From Dacryopinax spathularia (taxonomy: Eukaryota > Basidiomycota > Dacrymycetes > Dacrymycetales > Dacrymycetaceae), in contig JBBPFI010000015.1 in assembly GCA_037974965.1 (NCBI GenBank), forward strand, positions 655,001 to 719,000: a DNA stretch of 64,000 nucleotides, in the 5' to 3' direction. Made by a program: the position numbers and the translations under genes. Shown in pieces: positions 1-11,684 of the stretch (its first letter is position 1; every line of letters starts with the position of its first letter). The notes beneath the pieces were generated by a model. It had not been told where the DNA came from. It saw only the letters and a program-made list of their open reading frames with translations, and made no database searches.

Positions 1-1438
1 AGTCGATGCAGTCCAGTTCGTCTCCCCTGCTTGAGAGCCGGAATGATGACTCACTCAGCTCGATTTACAGATATCGAGCACCTAAACCCGCAGCAACACG
101 AACCATTATCCTTGCTTGGCCTCGCCCTGACCCGCTACCTTGGCATATCCCCCCAATCCTCTGACCCAGAAGAGACACGCCGTAAGCTCGCCGAGTACGG
201 CTTCACTTCCATCCGCGACCTCAGCAACCTTCTCTCACGCGTACGTCCGCCCAAAACTTCGCACGTTGATGCAGAGACTGAAACGAACTTGCACAAATAG
301 TTCCAGACAAACTCCTTCTCACTTACGACCCCCGATCTCACGAATGTGGGCGTGGCGATCTCACCACTAGCAGCGTTGATCTCCCATTCCTGCGAGCCCA
401 ACGCCGTAGTGGTGTTCCCCACCGGTCTTGGTAGGAGAGGGCAGTTGGAAGTAGTCGCTCTGCGGGATTTACAGCCTGGTGAAGAGGTACGCATTTTCCC
501 CTGTCATCCAGTGAGAACCATTACTGAGCAGTAGGTAGGTTCTGACGTCATATGTGGATGTCGCCCTTCCCCGCCAGCAACGGCAGAAGGAGCTGAAGGA
601 TCGGTATCTCTTCGAGTGCATGTGCGATCTTTGCGAGAAGGAGAAAGACGCGAGCTGGATTGATCCGAGGATGGCTGTGCGGTGCAGGAAACATGGCTGT
701 AAAGGGCTTATTCGTATACCGAGTAAGATCAGCTCTCCCTTTCTCGCCGAGCAAGGCTCTGATAGGACAGTAGGATCTGGGACTACTCAAGTCTCGTGCC
801 CGACTTGTAACACCAACAGTTCGATCGATGCATCTGCCCTGCATGAGCACATCAAGCTAGGTATCGAAACACTCGAGAAAACAGAATCACTCCAATTCTC
901 CGAACCCGATAAAGCCCGCTTCCTGCTCACTTCCGTGCTGAAACATCTCACCCGCCTCGCGTCGTCCGCCTATCCTCTTCTTTCAATCATGCAGCTCTTA
1001 CAGCAGCTTCTTATAACCGCCCTCTCCGAGCTCGAGCCGACGAACCCAGAGCGCGATCGACTCTTGCAGGATGCCGCGGCATGCGCTGCTCTCGTCCTGT
1101 CAGGGATGGAAGCCGTCTACCCGTCTGGACATCCAAGCAAAGGCGTCCAATATGTAACACTAGCAAAACTCCTCATGGCTGAAATGCCCAACTCGTCCGA
1201 ATCATCCTCAGCAACAACATCAAGCCTTCCAGCCGAATTATCGGTCCCGTTACCAACAGGAATCGCACGCTTACGAATGGCCCTGGACTTGCTGTCTAAG
1301 GCGGCTTCTGAGTTGCCGAAAGGATTTGGAAAAGATGGAGGGATCGTTGGCAAGGATGCGAGGTTGCTTGCACTTGGGTTGGAGAGGGAAATCAGCATGT
1401 GGTCCGCCTTTGGCGGGAATAGGCGTATTCGTGGTTGA
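1..1438 (+). CDS. SET/MYND (SMYD-type) protein lysine methyltransferase, 5' partial
   Basis: Probable protein lysine methyltransferase; the gene runs in from the left edge. Exons: up to 240, 301-486 and 539-1438, both introns phase 0 with donors GTACGT and GTACGC. Exon 2 holds the SET core: a stretch ending in LISHSCEPNAVVVFP matches the NHSCxPN motif that binds the methyl donor. The splice into exon 3 gives GEEVLTSYVDVALP, the usual SET-to-post-SET join, followed by a Cys-rich post-SET (CMCDLCEKE). After that come about 250 residues of helical C-terminal region as in SMYD proteins. The MYND finger and the first half of SET must lie upstream of the window, so the true start is not visible. 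Target protein cannot be told from sequence. Confidence 0.85.
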
Positions 1439-2053
1439 TGGGCAAGGCATAGCTTACGAACTTAGTCACACGGAAGTAGGGATTTGTAATATACTTGCTT
1501 GCGTACGAAAACGCACGGTGTCGGTCAAATGACCGTCCGCCTCCTCAGCCCATTCTGCGCATTCTGCCGTAACCCCCGTTGTTTCGGAGCAGCGGCGCGA
1601 GCCCTGCTTTCAACGGCAATTTCCTTTTTTGTCCTGCGGCAGGTTGACGCCGATGACGTGGAAGCTCAGACCCTGGGAATGCGGCGCGGTCCAAGGCTTT
1701 GTAACCAACCTTCATACTTTGGGCACGGACAACCAGGTTTACGCACTGTGCTGACCAAGCCCTTGCTTTAGTCCTTGTGGTGATCCTTCCACGTTGATTG
1801 TCCGGTGGACAACTTCGGCACCAATTGTGCTTCTGTGACAACGGACTGAGTTTGGTTGGACGGAGATTCTGCGGCGGACATGCCGACTTCATGGATCACT
1901 ACCGGGCCCACCGTTGTTTCCTCTCCGATCGGGCGGGGTGAAATGGGTATAAAGTCGGTCAGGAAAGTCCATTAAGATGTCTCCAACCAGCCCGCCTCCT
2001 CAGTCTACAGTCTACTACTTGCCTTCCAAGCCAACTAGCCCACTACTTCAACC
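1439..2053. promoter_or_regulatory. Intergenic region, promoter of GST copy 1
   Basis: No convincing gene. A TATA box (TATAAAG, 1948-1954) lies about 100 bases before the GST start. The short frames here look like random open stretches. Confidence 0.5.
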
Positions 2054-2833
2054 ATGTCTCACGGAAAGCAGTTCACCCTTTACACCCATAACGGCGGCCC
2101 CAACGGCTTGAAGGTCGCCTTTCTCCTCGTCGAGCTCGGCTTGACCTTTGAGCCCATCTACCTCGACTTCAGCAAACAAGAGCAGAAAGGCCCCGAGCAT
2201 ACGAAGTACAACCCCAACGGCCGGATTCCCACCCTCATTGACCACCATAACAACGACTTCGTGCTCTGGGAGTCGTGCGCTATCCTGCTCTACCTTGTTG
2301 AGCGGTACGACAAGGAGCACAAGTTCTCCGCTGTGACCGAGGGCGACAAGGCGCTCCAGAACCAATGGCTGTTCTTCCAGGCTTCGGGGCAGGGACCATA
2401 CTTCGGCCAGTGGTTCTGGTTCACCAACGCTCACCCGGAGAGAATTCCCTCCGCTCAGAAGAGGTACAAGGACGAGGCAGCGCGCGTCCTTGGTGTGCTC
2501 GAAGGGATTCTGAAGGACAGGGAATGGTTGGTCCCCTTCCCACACCTTTGATAGCTCCTGCGGTGCTGACATACCTTCTAGGTTGAACGGAGGGAAGTAT
2601 ACGATCTCGGACCTCGCATTTATTCCCTGGAATCGCCTTGCCTACGATTCGATCATTGGCCCGGATGACTTCCAAGCCAAGTTCCCTGCTGTCTATAAGT
2701 GAGTTGCTTGCCCCGCTGGCAAAATTCCACGCTAACTGCTCAAAGGTGGCACACGGCAATGGTCAACCGCCCTGCTGTCAAAGCGGTTACAGACGACTTG
2801 GCTGCACGCTTGGAGGCTTTGAAGGCGAAATAA
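2054..2833 (+). CDS. Glutathione S-transferase, Ure2/GST-N type (copy 1)
   Basis: Cytosolic glutathione transferase that would conjugate glutathione to electrophiles, or act as a Ure2-like glutathione-binding protein. Exons 2054-2526, 2582-2698 and 2746-2833 give 225 residues. The N-terminal thioredoxin-fold half has the pattern NPNGRIPTLIDH and the glutathione-site WES. The C-terminal helical half begins near residue 90 (NQWLFFQASGQGPYFGQW). Intron 1 has a weak donor (GTTGGT) but is fixed by the split Trp codon, which also falls there in the three paralogs at about 45, 56 and 58 kb. The protein starts MSHGKQFTLYTH, almost identical to those copies. Closest in DNA sequence to copy 4 (58,323). 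A TATA box sits about 100 bases upstream. Confidence 0.93.
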
Positions 2834-3415
2834 TCACCTGAGGCTCATTGAATCTGAGGCTCGATAGGGTAGTAGCAGAACTGATATTTTGTTTGTTATT
2901 ACAAGCAATGTTAGGACCGTGGAACACTCTAGCCACGGCCACCTAATGCTTTAGCTTTGGAGGGTGCAATTCCCGATCCGCCTGTCCTTGCTCTTGACCG
3001 CTTTCGCTGCAACGACGGACGCGGGCCATTCTGGCCCCGATGCGTGTGAGAAACGACTTCGATGCACTGCATTGTACTGTACAAGCTGGAATTGTATGGT
3101 TACAGTATGCCGAAAAAAACCAAAAACAGTGTTCAGGGAACAAAACGGCAGAAAACGGTGATGGCTCAAAGGTAACAAGCGTTTAGGTCGTGAATGTGAA
3201 AGATAAGGGTGTCGCGGATATAGATCGCAAAAAGCCTAGTGATACAAAGCGACAAGGGGAGCGCACAAAAAGGGGAAGGGAACCAAGGAGTCCGATAGGT
3301 CTATGCTCGAGCTGTAAGTGTGGTTCGGGATGTAGTGGACGATTTTGCAGGGCGCGGCTCTGGGCGAGACGGGTCCTTCGGAACGGCCGAGCCGGTTGGG
3401 TTTGTCTTCCTTAGG
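2834..3415. other. Intergenic region between convergent genes
   Basis: Shared 3' flank of GST copy 1 (forward) and the histidine kinase (reverse). I see no gene, RNA or repeat here. Confidence 0.5.
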
Positions 3416-6400
3416 CTACGGGCGAGGGAGACCATTGCACGAAGGTCTTTTTCGAGTACGGGTTTGGTTAGCACGCTAGAACATTGTCAGCGGGCCATCT
3501 GGTTGGAGACACGTCAAGGACTCACCGGTCAACACCAGCATCTAGATATTCTTGCTGATCTTCGGCAAGCGCGTTGCCCGTGACTCCCACCACGAAGGTA
3601 TGTCTCCCAAGCTCGCGGAGCTTGTACACGACTTGCACACCAGAGTAGAAGGGCATCTGGTTATCGAGGAAGACGATCCCGTACTTGTGCTCATCAACCG
3701 GCTCTTCGTCAGGACGATCAAGTGGCGGAGTTGGAATGGCGGAGCCCGCATAGAAGGGGTCGGAGCGCAGTGCACGTGCCGCAGCTTGAGCGCCGAGAAG
3801 CATATTCAGAGCAACGGCGCCGTCTTCCGCTACATCTGCCACGCATCCTAGTCGTGTAAGCAAACGAGCCATCAGCCTTCGGGTGAGATGGTCGTCATCC
3901 ACCACCAAGACGGGGAGCGGTTCCTCAGCCGGTGCGGCCTGCGCAGGTGTAGGCGATCGAGGACCGCCAGGCGGCAGTTCCAACGCAGAATTCTGGGGCG
4001 TGGGCATGAATGGGCTTTTGGGAGAGGATCGGGGATCCTTGACGGGTCCTTGCTCGCCCGGTGATGGAGCGAGGGCTGAGGTGATTGATTGCGGTGAGAG
4101 CGCATCGGGGCCACTAGGGGAAGGTACGCTGGAGCGCACGGTTCCTCCGGGGGAAGTGACCGCTGCTAAACGACGAGATGTGAGCTCGACCATCCCGTCG
4201 TGCTCTAGGATGGTCTTCATGGCCGAGTCTACAACGCGTGTCAGCATTGATTACACGTAAGGGAGATAGCAGAACGCACCATCGCTAAGCGGCGTGTCTA
4301 ACAACCCGCTCTTCCCGCTCGCCTGCGTACTGGGCGTCGCACCCTCCACAGCCCTAGCATCCAGTACACCAGTCTGAGGGAGCGGGATCCTAAACTCGCT
4401 CAAGCGCGACTGAGCCGTGAAGACCGTCGGGACAGCAGCCTCTCCTCCGTTCACCTGTCCAACCCCATTGGCAGGGGGGGATGATAGCGGAGCGCCGCCG
4501 TCAGGAGAGAGCGGGAGGGGGACGGATGTCTCCTCGTTCGCTAGCTGCTCCATTAGAGGAGTGATGGCTTCTTTTCCGACTCCGAGGGCGATCTCGACCC
4601 AGAACGTGCTCCCCCTTCCGGCTTTACTCCTCACACCTAACCGGCCACCGGAGAGCTTGACGATATGCCTCACTAGGGCAAGTCCCAGGCCGGTTCCTTT
4701 GCCGCCTTGATACCTTCCGATCTCCGTTTGCACGTACGGACTGTTTCACGAGCCATGAGTCAAGCGAGTTATGGGAAAGTAGGAAGCGGGTGAGACGCAC
4801 CTAAACAACTGATTGGCCATTATATCCCTCGGCCGTATCCCCACGCCCGTATCCTCCACCTCGATCCTAACAACAATACTGTCCTGCCCCGCCGGCCTCC
4901 CCTTCCAGCGCCACGGACTCCCAGCCGTATTCCCGCTCGTACCCGTACCCGTCTCGCCCGAGCTCCTCGCTTTCTCCCCGCTGCTCCGAGCCCCATTACT
5001 GCCACCTGTGCCGCCGCCGGGATCATGCTCGTCACTTGTTCTTGTCCTATGGCCGCCCTCCCAGCCTTTTACGAGTGTGGTGCGTACGCAGACTCGCCCG
5101 CCGGAGGGGGTGAACTTGCACGCGTTGCTAGTCAGGTTCGTGACGAGTTGCCGGAGACGCATCTCGTCCCCCAGAACCCAGCCCTCACATTCTCCAGGCA
5201 AAGGGAGTGGGATACCAGATTCCTCAGAAGCGGCGCGGTTCGCCTCGTCGTCTATCCGTTTATCGAGCTGGGTTGTGACGGTCAGCCCGCGCGCTTGGGC
5301 GGCAAGCTCGAGCGGGATGAGCATGGTGCGGATGACGTTGTGGAAGCAGAAGGGGCTGGAGATGGACTCGAACCGGCCGGAGTCCATCCGGTTGAAGTCG
5401 AGCACGTCGTTCAGCACTGTTCACCACACCCATATTAGTTGTATGCTTAAGGTTACGGGGAATGGAGGCAGGACGCACCCTTAGACATCATATTCAAACT
5501 CCCCTCCAACGCGCCAAACTCAATATCGTCCTTCCCCCTCCAACTCAAAATATCCGGCGCTAGATTCTGCACCGCCAAGAGCGCAGTATTCAGGGGTACG
5601 CGAACCTCATGAAAGATATAAGAGACAAAACGTTTCTTGCTGTCGCTCGCGCGCCGCTCGAGGTCTTGCGCTTTTTCGGTCACTTTGAATTGCGCCTTTA
5701 GCTGCTCGCGGAGGATGAAGATCCGCCGTTCGGCCGTTTCGCGCATGTAGTGGACGTAGATGAGGAAGGCTTGGAAGACGAGGAAGTTGACGACGTCTGC
5801 GAGCGCGACCGAGCGAAGCGAGGGAGCGAGAGGGAGCGATAGGGAGGGACCGCGAAGCACCGGCGAGCGTAGCGAGCAGGCGAGAGGGAAGGACCATAGC
5901 GAAGGAGACGCGAGCGAGCAGGCGAGAGCGACCATAGCGAAGCAGCCAAGAGCGAACAGCGAGAGAGAAGCGGAGCACCCATCAGCTCCTTCGCAAAGCA
6001 AACCAAAGAAAAAGCACGCACTCCTAACCCAGCTCTGCCGATCCGGCAAGATCAGCACACACATCAGGACGAAGAAGCTTGCTGCTCCGAGGGCGGCGTA
6101 GAGCCTGTGTTGGCCGAGGGCGAATAGGGCGAGGACTGGGAGGGCTGTTGCGAAGCTACACATCGTGTATCAGCAACTGGGAGGAAGGGGCGGTGAAGGG
6201 AGAGGGAGGGAGGGGCAGACGAGGGGGAAGAAAGGAGCCGAAAGGGAGGGGGGCGAATGGTGAGGGGGAAGGGAAGAGAGGATGATGGGTAAACAGGGAC
6301 GTACTAGAATGTTGAAAGGAAGTCTTTATTCCCACACAACGGATGATCCGCACTCGTATAATACCCACACGCCCACATATCCCAAATACTAAACCAACAC

Positions 6401-8388
6401 CAGCACCACGTCGCGCACGCCAGCAACGGCTGATAGACAACTTGCAGTCTATGGCCCCAGCGAAACTTGGGCGCGTTGAACAGGACTAAGATTGTGACGG
6501 GGACAGTGAGGAGAGGGGCGACGCCGAAGTAGGTGATCTTGTTGTATATGTTTAGCGGGCGTGGGATGAGCGAGATGGCGAGGATGGTGTTGAGGATGTA
6601 AAAGAGGGAGGCGGAGAAGGCGAGTTGTTTGGAGGTGTACCACCACTGCGAGCGGGAGTGAGCGGAGCGAACGGGCGGGAGCGTGGGACGAGTGCGCGAA
6701 GCGAATGAGCGAATGTGCGGACGAGGGAAGCGAATGCCGCAAGGCAGCGAACAACAGCCACTTCCCCACCGGTGACGAGCCATGACACGGATGCCATGGG
6801 GAAGAGAGGGGGAAGGAAAGGGAAAGGAAATGACCCCATGGGAGGGCAACAGGAAGCCAAAGCAAGAAAGCAAGGAAGCAAGAAAAACACTCACATCCCG
6901 CCTATAACTCTCCTCCTGCTCCCAACTCCAAAAGCTCAAGTCAAAAAACCTACACACACCGGGCCACCCACTCCTCCTCACCCAGCTCCAAAAGCCCCCC
7001 AAGCCCCATATCCACCACATAATCGCATGGAGCGTGTCGGGCGGTTTGGGCGGGTGAGGGGAGGGAGGGGGAGGGGGGTAGAACAGGGGGGAGGAGGGGT
7101 CTTCTTCGCCGGAGGGGGGGAGGGCTGCGTTGGGGGGGAGGAGAGGGTTGGTCGGGTTGGAGGGGTTGGAGGGGTTGGAGGGGTTGGCGGGGTTGAGGGC
7201 GGTGGGAGCAGAGGGGGTGGGGCCGTCGACGACGATCTCGTCGACTGTGTCGGTACTGCTTTGATACACTTTTCCTCTCCATCTTACTTCTTCCCCTCCT
7301 GCCCCTCCCCCTCCCCCGGCTCCGCCGCCTGCTCCCGCAGCAGAAGGATACGGATGCCCGCCATATTGAGATTGAGGATATCCATACCCCAGCTCAGCCA
7401 ACCCAGCCTCCTCAGCCTCCATATCCTCCCTCTCCCTCTGTCCCGGCAACCCAGCTCCAACGCCATTATGCGTCAGCGCAGCAAGAAAAGCAGCATCATC
7501 CGCGTCCTGCCCATTTCCCCACCTCCCGCCCGGCCCCGGATGAGAGCTGGGGAGCAAAGTCCCATGCGCGCCGCCAGGGGCGTAGGAGCGAAAAGGGTCC
7601 GAGTGGGCGGAATGGAGTTGAGAGCGGAGGACGGAGTCGTACAGCCCTTGGTCTTCGGGGGCGGGGTTGGCGATTGCGGCGCGGAGACGGGCAAGACGGG
7701 CGCGCCAGCGGGAGGTGAGGACTAGGCCTGCGCGGGAGGGGTTCGCACCACCACTACTTCCTCCTCCTCCAGCAGCACCACCTGAACCGGAGCCGGGGCT
7801 TGGGAGGGGGGCGATACCGCCGCCGGGCGTGGAAGAGAGAGGGGAGAGGGGGAACGTTTCTGCCGAACCGTCCTTATCCGACCCCGACCCTCCTCCTAAG
7901 GCTCGTCCATTGCCGTTCCCGTTCCCATTCCCGTGTCCTCCTCCTCCAGCGCCAGCCGGGGTATAGCGAGCGGGACTAGCAGCTCCAGAGCCGAAGCTCC
8001 TTGCTCCTCTCAGTTGCTGACTTGACCTCGGCCGTACCTGACTCAGCGGCGTGACGCCCAGTATGGGCGCATGAGCCAGCACTTCCGGTGAGATCTGATG
8101 CGGGGTATGAGATGCCGAAGGGGCCGTATTGGGTCGACTTGGCTGGCGCGATGAGGGTCTTGAGGAGGGTCGAGATCGGTTCGGAGGGGGGAAGGAGGGA
8201 GTGTGGGAGGGGAATGGCGAGCCTGTTGGGGTGGGGGAGTTGGGCGATGTTGGGGATGAGGGAGAGTGGGAGGCTGAGGCTGAGGATGGACGGACGCGTT
8301 TTGATGTTGAGGGTGAGCGGGAGGGGGCGGGGCGGGCGAGTGATGGGGTTTGGTGGGAGGGTGGTGAGGGGGATGAGCTGTGCGCCAT
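3416..8388 (-). CDS. Membrane hybrid histidine kinase
   Basis: Two-component hybrid sensor kinase of 1375 residues. Exons (high to low): 8388-6895, 6645-6305, 6155-6022, 5796-5479, 5416-4801, 4740-4280, 4228-3526, 3476-3416. Residues 1-450 are Ser/Pro/Gly-rich and probably disordered. About five hydrophobic segments follow (roughly 500-680), then a helical linker. The phospho-acceptor box reads FHEVRVPLN near residue 720, the N box MRLRQLVTNLTSNACKF, G1 DTGVGI, the F box LFSPYVQTEIG and G2 GGKGTGLGL. A Ser/Pro-rich spacer leads to a receiver domain (VLVVDDD near 1230, phospho-Asp in FLDNQMP, conserved Lys in VLTKPV). The F box and the receiver Lys region appear only after splicing, which supports the model. 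Signal sensed is unknown. The first and third introns are unusually long (249 and 225 nt) and rich in AGCGA motifs. Confidence 0.93.
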
Positions 8389-9078
8389 GCCCTCTCCTCT
8401 TCTTAAGCTTGCTTCGGTGAAGCTCGTCGCTGAGGAGATGGTGAGATGTTGGGTGGTTGTTGTACTCGAGGTTGCGAGATGGTCGTCGAATGAATAGATG
8501 ACGTCTCTCAGCGTCTATACCCTTGTCCAGCACCAGTCCAGCAACACCTTCGAAGGGACTTCTCAATAACCGCCCTCTCAGCGGCAACCGTATAAGCAGC
8601 AGCAGCAGCTAGCAGCAGCAGCAAGAAGCAGTAGCAAGCAAGCAAAGCAGCTATATGCGCCCCCTTCCCTCAGCAACAACCCACAAGCTTCCCCTCAGCT
8701 AGCGAGCGAGCGAGCGAGACGATGCGGATGAGAGGCGTAAGGCGACGCCACGAGCCCAACCCTTTCTGGCTCAGGGAAACAGCCTCCCTAGAGCTGATGG
8801 GCTGTCAGGTACCGATTTGGAGTGGTGACGGGGGGAGCCGAGATCGGTCCCGTTTGAATCGTAAGGTAGTGGGTGGGGGTTTATCCGCTTCTCCGGGGGT
8901 TACTCCTTTGAGCCTGAGAGTGTCTCTCTTGTTGCTACGTTGCTAGGATTTCCTTCAGAGCTTTTGGTGGTGGCGAGTGTTGCGGAATTGTAGGACAGAG
9001 CCGCTGCGACCTAGCGTCTGGGCTTGTTGCGGTTGTTGCTTGCTCTGGTGGGAGGCGCGTCCCTCTGAGACCAGGAAT
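8389..9078. promoter_or_regulatory. 5' flank of the histidine kinase gene with simple repeats
   Basis: No gene seen. AGC-type triplet runs lie at about 8596-8655 and a GAGC/GCGA run at about 8700-8722. These probably fall in the 5' untranslated leader of the kinase gene. Confidence 0.45.
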
Positions 9079-9316
9079 TCCGACTCCCGTGACACTTTCA
9101 ATGCGCACCCGCGGCATAGGGCATAGGACCCTTGCGCCTCCGCAAGGGATCAAATGGTGCACAGCCGCTCTAAATGCTTCCTTTTTTCTTACATCTTCAC
9201 ACAATTCTCGCAATATTTACATGTTTTTAGTAATTAAAACTCAATAATAAAGGTTTATTACTATTGAAAATCCAGGCAAAATTTTCAGAAAATCATTTGA
9301 AGCAAAACTGAGGGAG

Positions 9317-9347
9317 ATAGAGTTAGCGGCACAGCCGCTAACTCTAT
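9317..9347. repeat. Perfect hairpin, 14-bp arms with 3-base loop
   Basis: Arms 9317-9330 and 9334-9347 are exact reverse complements, with ACA between them. It sits just left of the telomere-like array. Confidence 0.8.
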
Positions 9348-9386
9348 AAAGTCGATTTAGCCCCGAAATCGCAGAAAATTGCCCCA

Positions 9387-9452
9387 GGTTAGGGTTAGGC
9401 CGTTAGGATTAGGGTTGGGTCGGTAGGGTTAGGGTTAGGGTTGGTGGTTAGG
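9387..9452 (+). repeat. Interstitial degenerate telomere-like repeats (TTAGGG)n
   Basis: About ten TTAGGG or near-TTAGGG units, several perfect and in direct succession, others with one or two changes. TTAGGG is the common telomere repeat of basidiomycetes. The array is internal, with at least 9 kb to the left and 54 kb to the right. Confidence 0.7.
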
Positions 9453-9603
9453 TGTAAACGGTTTCTTGTAATTTATTTATTCAATTTTTACTATATTTTA
9501 TTACAATTTAATAATAATTAATAAGTATTTCCTACTATTCAGGGGGTGTCAGGGTCCGATCGCGCCGCGCGAGCGGAAGCAAACGGAGGCAAAACACCCT
9601 ATG

Positions 9604-9648
9604 CACCTTCTATGCACTATGCGCGTCGCGCATAGTGCATAGAAGGTG
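9604..9648. repeat. Perfect 45-bp palindrome
   Basis: Arms of 22 bases (9604-9625 and 9627-9648) are perfect reverse complements around a single T. The inner part is built on GCGCATAGTGCATAG. It overlaps the right inverted end of the AT-rich island. Confidence 0.85.
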
Positions 9649-9662
9649 TCACGAAACTCGGA

Positions 9663-11684
9663 CGCCCTCTCTGAGACAGCGTTAGGTGGTCGTGGTGGAC
9701 ACCGACCAGAAGGACGGCTGCCGGCTGATGCGGGGGCAAACTTACGTCCGTACGTCACAGGCACAACCCTCCGAACTTCTATTTGCACCATTCATTTTGT
9801 CTGCACTTTGCAAATCGTCTGTTGCTCTGGTCGGAGAGTTATCCACCTTCGGATGCCTGGTTGAGCACTCTATCCGTGGATTGTACTTGCTGTTTAATAT
9901 CTGCTGCCTAGCATCTTACCCCAGTAGAGCCAGCGCATCATCATCAATATCCACGACAATGGTCCAACATCTGCCGAACCGAACGGGACCCTGTAGAGGG
10001 ACTGAACCTCAGGGTATCGACCCCTGAGGCGGTACTTGACTTCCAAACCGAATCTGAATAACCTTGCTGCTGGATCTGGATCTAGAGCAAAATCGGGCAC
10101 TATTATTCACATCTCTGCTCCGCAATCTGAACCAGCGCTAGTCTTCTCCTGCTCGCCCCTCGTCTTGGGAAGGGGGGAAGTCGCTCGTCTCTCCATGCCG
10201 CCGTCTGCTTGGCTGGCTTGCCCCTTGGTCGGATAGGGGGACGAGCTGACCTGCTATCTGTGGAAAGCCTCCCGCCGCTTCGGACGTCTTCCTGCGCGCC
10301 GTTCGGCTCCGAGCTGCTCGGCCCGGTTCATCCCTCTACCAACGAGTCTTTTTCTCCGGACGTTGACCCCTCTCTGCAGTGTGGGAGCTCGTAGGCGAGG
10401 ACAAACATGCACCATCCAGCATCCCTCAGCTCGAGAAACTGTATTTGTTTTTGCTTCTGCTTCCTAATTTTACGTTTCTGCGCGAAGAGCTGTTCCTGGG
10501 TCTGCGATTGATGTCTGGATTTCTGCGTTTATGGTCAACGACTTACATCTCCTTTGGCATCCCATCCTTACTGAGTCTTTCGCGCTCAGCCTCAATCCCA
10601 CATCACCAGCGGAGCGTCCTTGGGAGTGTGACGTGCTTATGCTGGAAACGCATGCCGGATCTCTGCGAGGCTGGTCCTGATTCCCTCTCAAATCGGCACA
10701 TATGCCCTGGAAGATGTGTTAGGCTCGGAACGAACCACTGCGGAAATGTTCCGCGCCTAACCACGCAGAAACGTCCTCCTCCTGGGGCAACGCAATATGA
10801 TATCACGTTACCCTGTCAATACGAGCCGGCCTCACACAGGAGGAGCATGGGTTTAGGTAGGGCATTATCATCCCCGCCTGCCATGACTTGCTGACCCCCC
10901 TTGGCCGCACTGAACCTCAGTTCTTCGCAATCGGACCTCCTTTCGGCGAGAAATACCAAACCGACCGGCGGTATTCGAGGTTCGGACAGCATACCATGAT
11001 ATTGCACTTCAACAGCTGTACGGCGAGTGTGACCTTTTCGGACACGTCCCAATGCCGAAAGGAAGAATGTATTGGCTTAGTCAGGAGGTCCGATCCGCGG
11101 CGATCTTCGCGATAGACTCGCCCTGCGCGTCTACGTCCTGCGAGTTGGGGCAAGGCAAGGCGTTCGTTCGGGGATAAATAACTAAGGTACGTGTCTTTTA
11201 CGTAGGTCGCTGAAAGCCGGCCGTGGCGAGCAGAATCAGCTTCGTTCCGTAGCAACCGAACGTGCTTCGATCTGGCGATCTGCCAAGCGAGAAGAAAACC
11301 GACGACAGCACACTTCACAAGTTTGCACCCCGCTCGCTGCTTAAAGCGGCAAATTTCCGATGCGGGGAATGATCTCCACTCCCCCAACGACGGGACGCAG
11401 CTTCCTTTCCACCTCCATCGGGCCAGCCGCCGCCAAGGGTTCATGGCCCTTCGCCGAAATTCTGGTCAGCAGGAGTTATCGGCGCTGCATCAGAAGGGAG
11501 ATCAGTACGATGAATGTCAAGGTCATATTTCTTCTTAATTTCTTGATCTTGGTATACATTGATCAAATCAACATCAGCCGTCATCCCGCTTCATCCTCCC
11601 CTTCTCCTTCCACTGTCTCTCGGCTGTTCCGCAAGATTCCGGTATTAGCTCGCGCCCAAATGTCCGCGCATGCTGCGGTAGGCG
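9663..11684. other. Gene-poor stretch, nothing recognised
   Basis: Several open frames of 60-170 codons occur, but none shows a known motif, sensible splice continuity or repeat structure. Confidence 0.4.

Larger units (their letters stand above)
9079..9662. mobile_element. AT-rich island with imperfect terminal inverted repeats and telomere-like repeats
   Basis: The ends 9079-9100 and 9641-9662 are inverted copies of each other (17 of 22 positions by hand alignment, sharing CGTGACAC). Between them are a strongly AT-rich stretch (about 9220-9540), degenerate TTAGGG repeats (9387-9452) and three hairpins (9129-9148, 9317-9347, 9604-9648). No open reading frame of note and no clear target-site duplication. 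It could be a non-coding MITE-like element, an interstitial telomere scar or a fragment of subtelomeric DNA; the sequence alone does not decide. Confidence 0.4.

Noticed and set aside
6715-7725. 336-codon plus-strand frame over the histidine kinase
   Set aside because: Antisense shadow of the Gly/Pro-rich N-terminus; it contains only low-complexity residues.
9387-9452. A true chromosome end
   Set aside because: The telomere-like array is internal and degenerate, with housekeeping genes on both sides.
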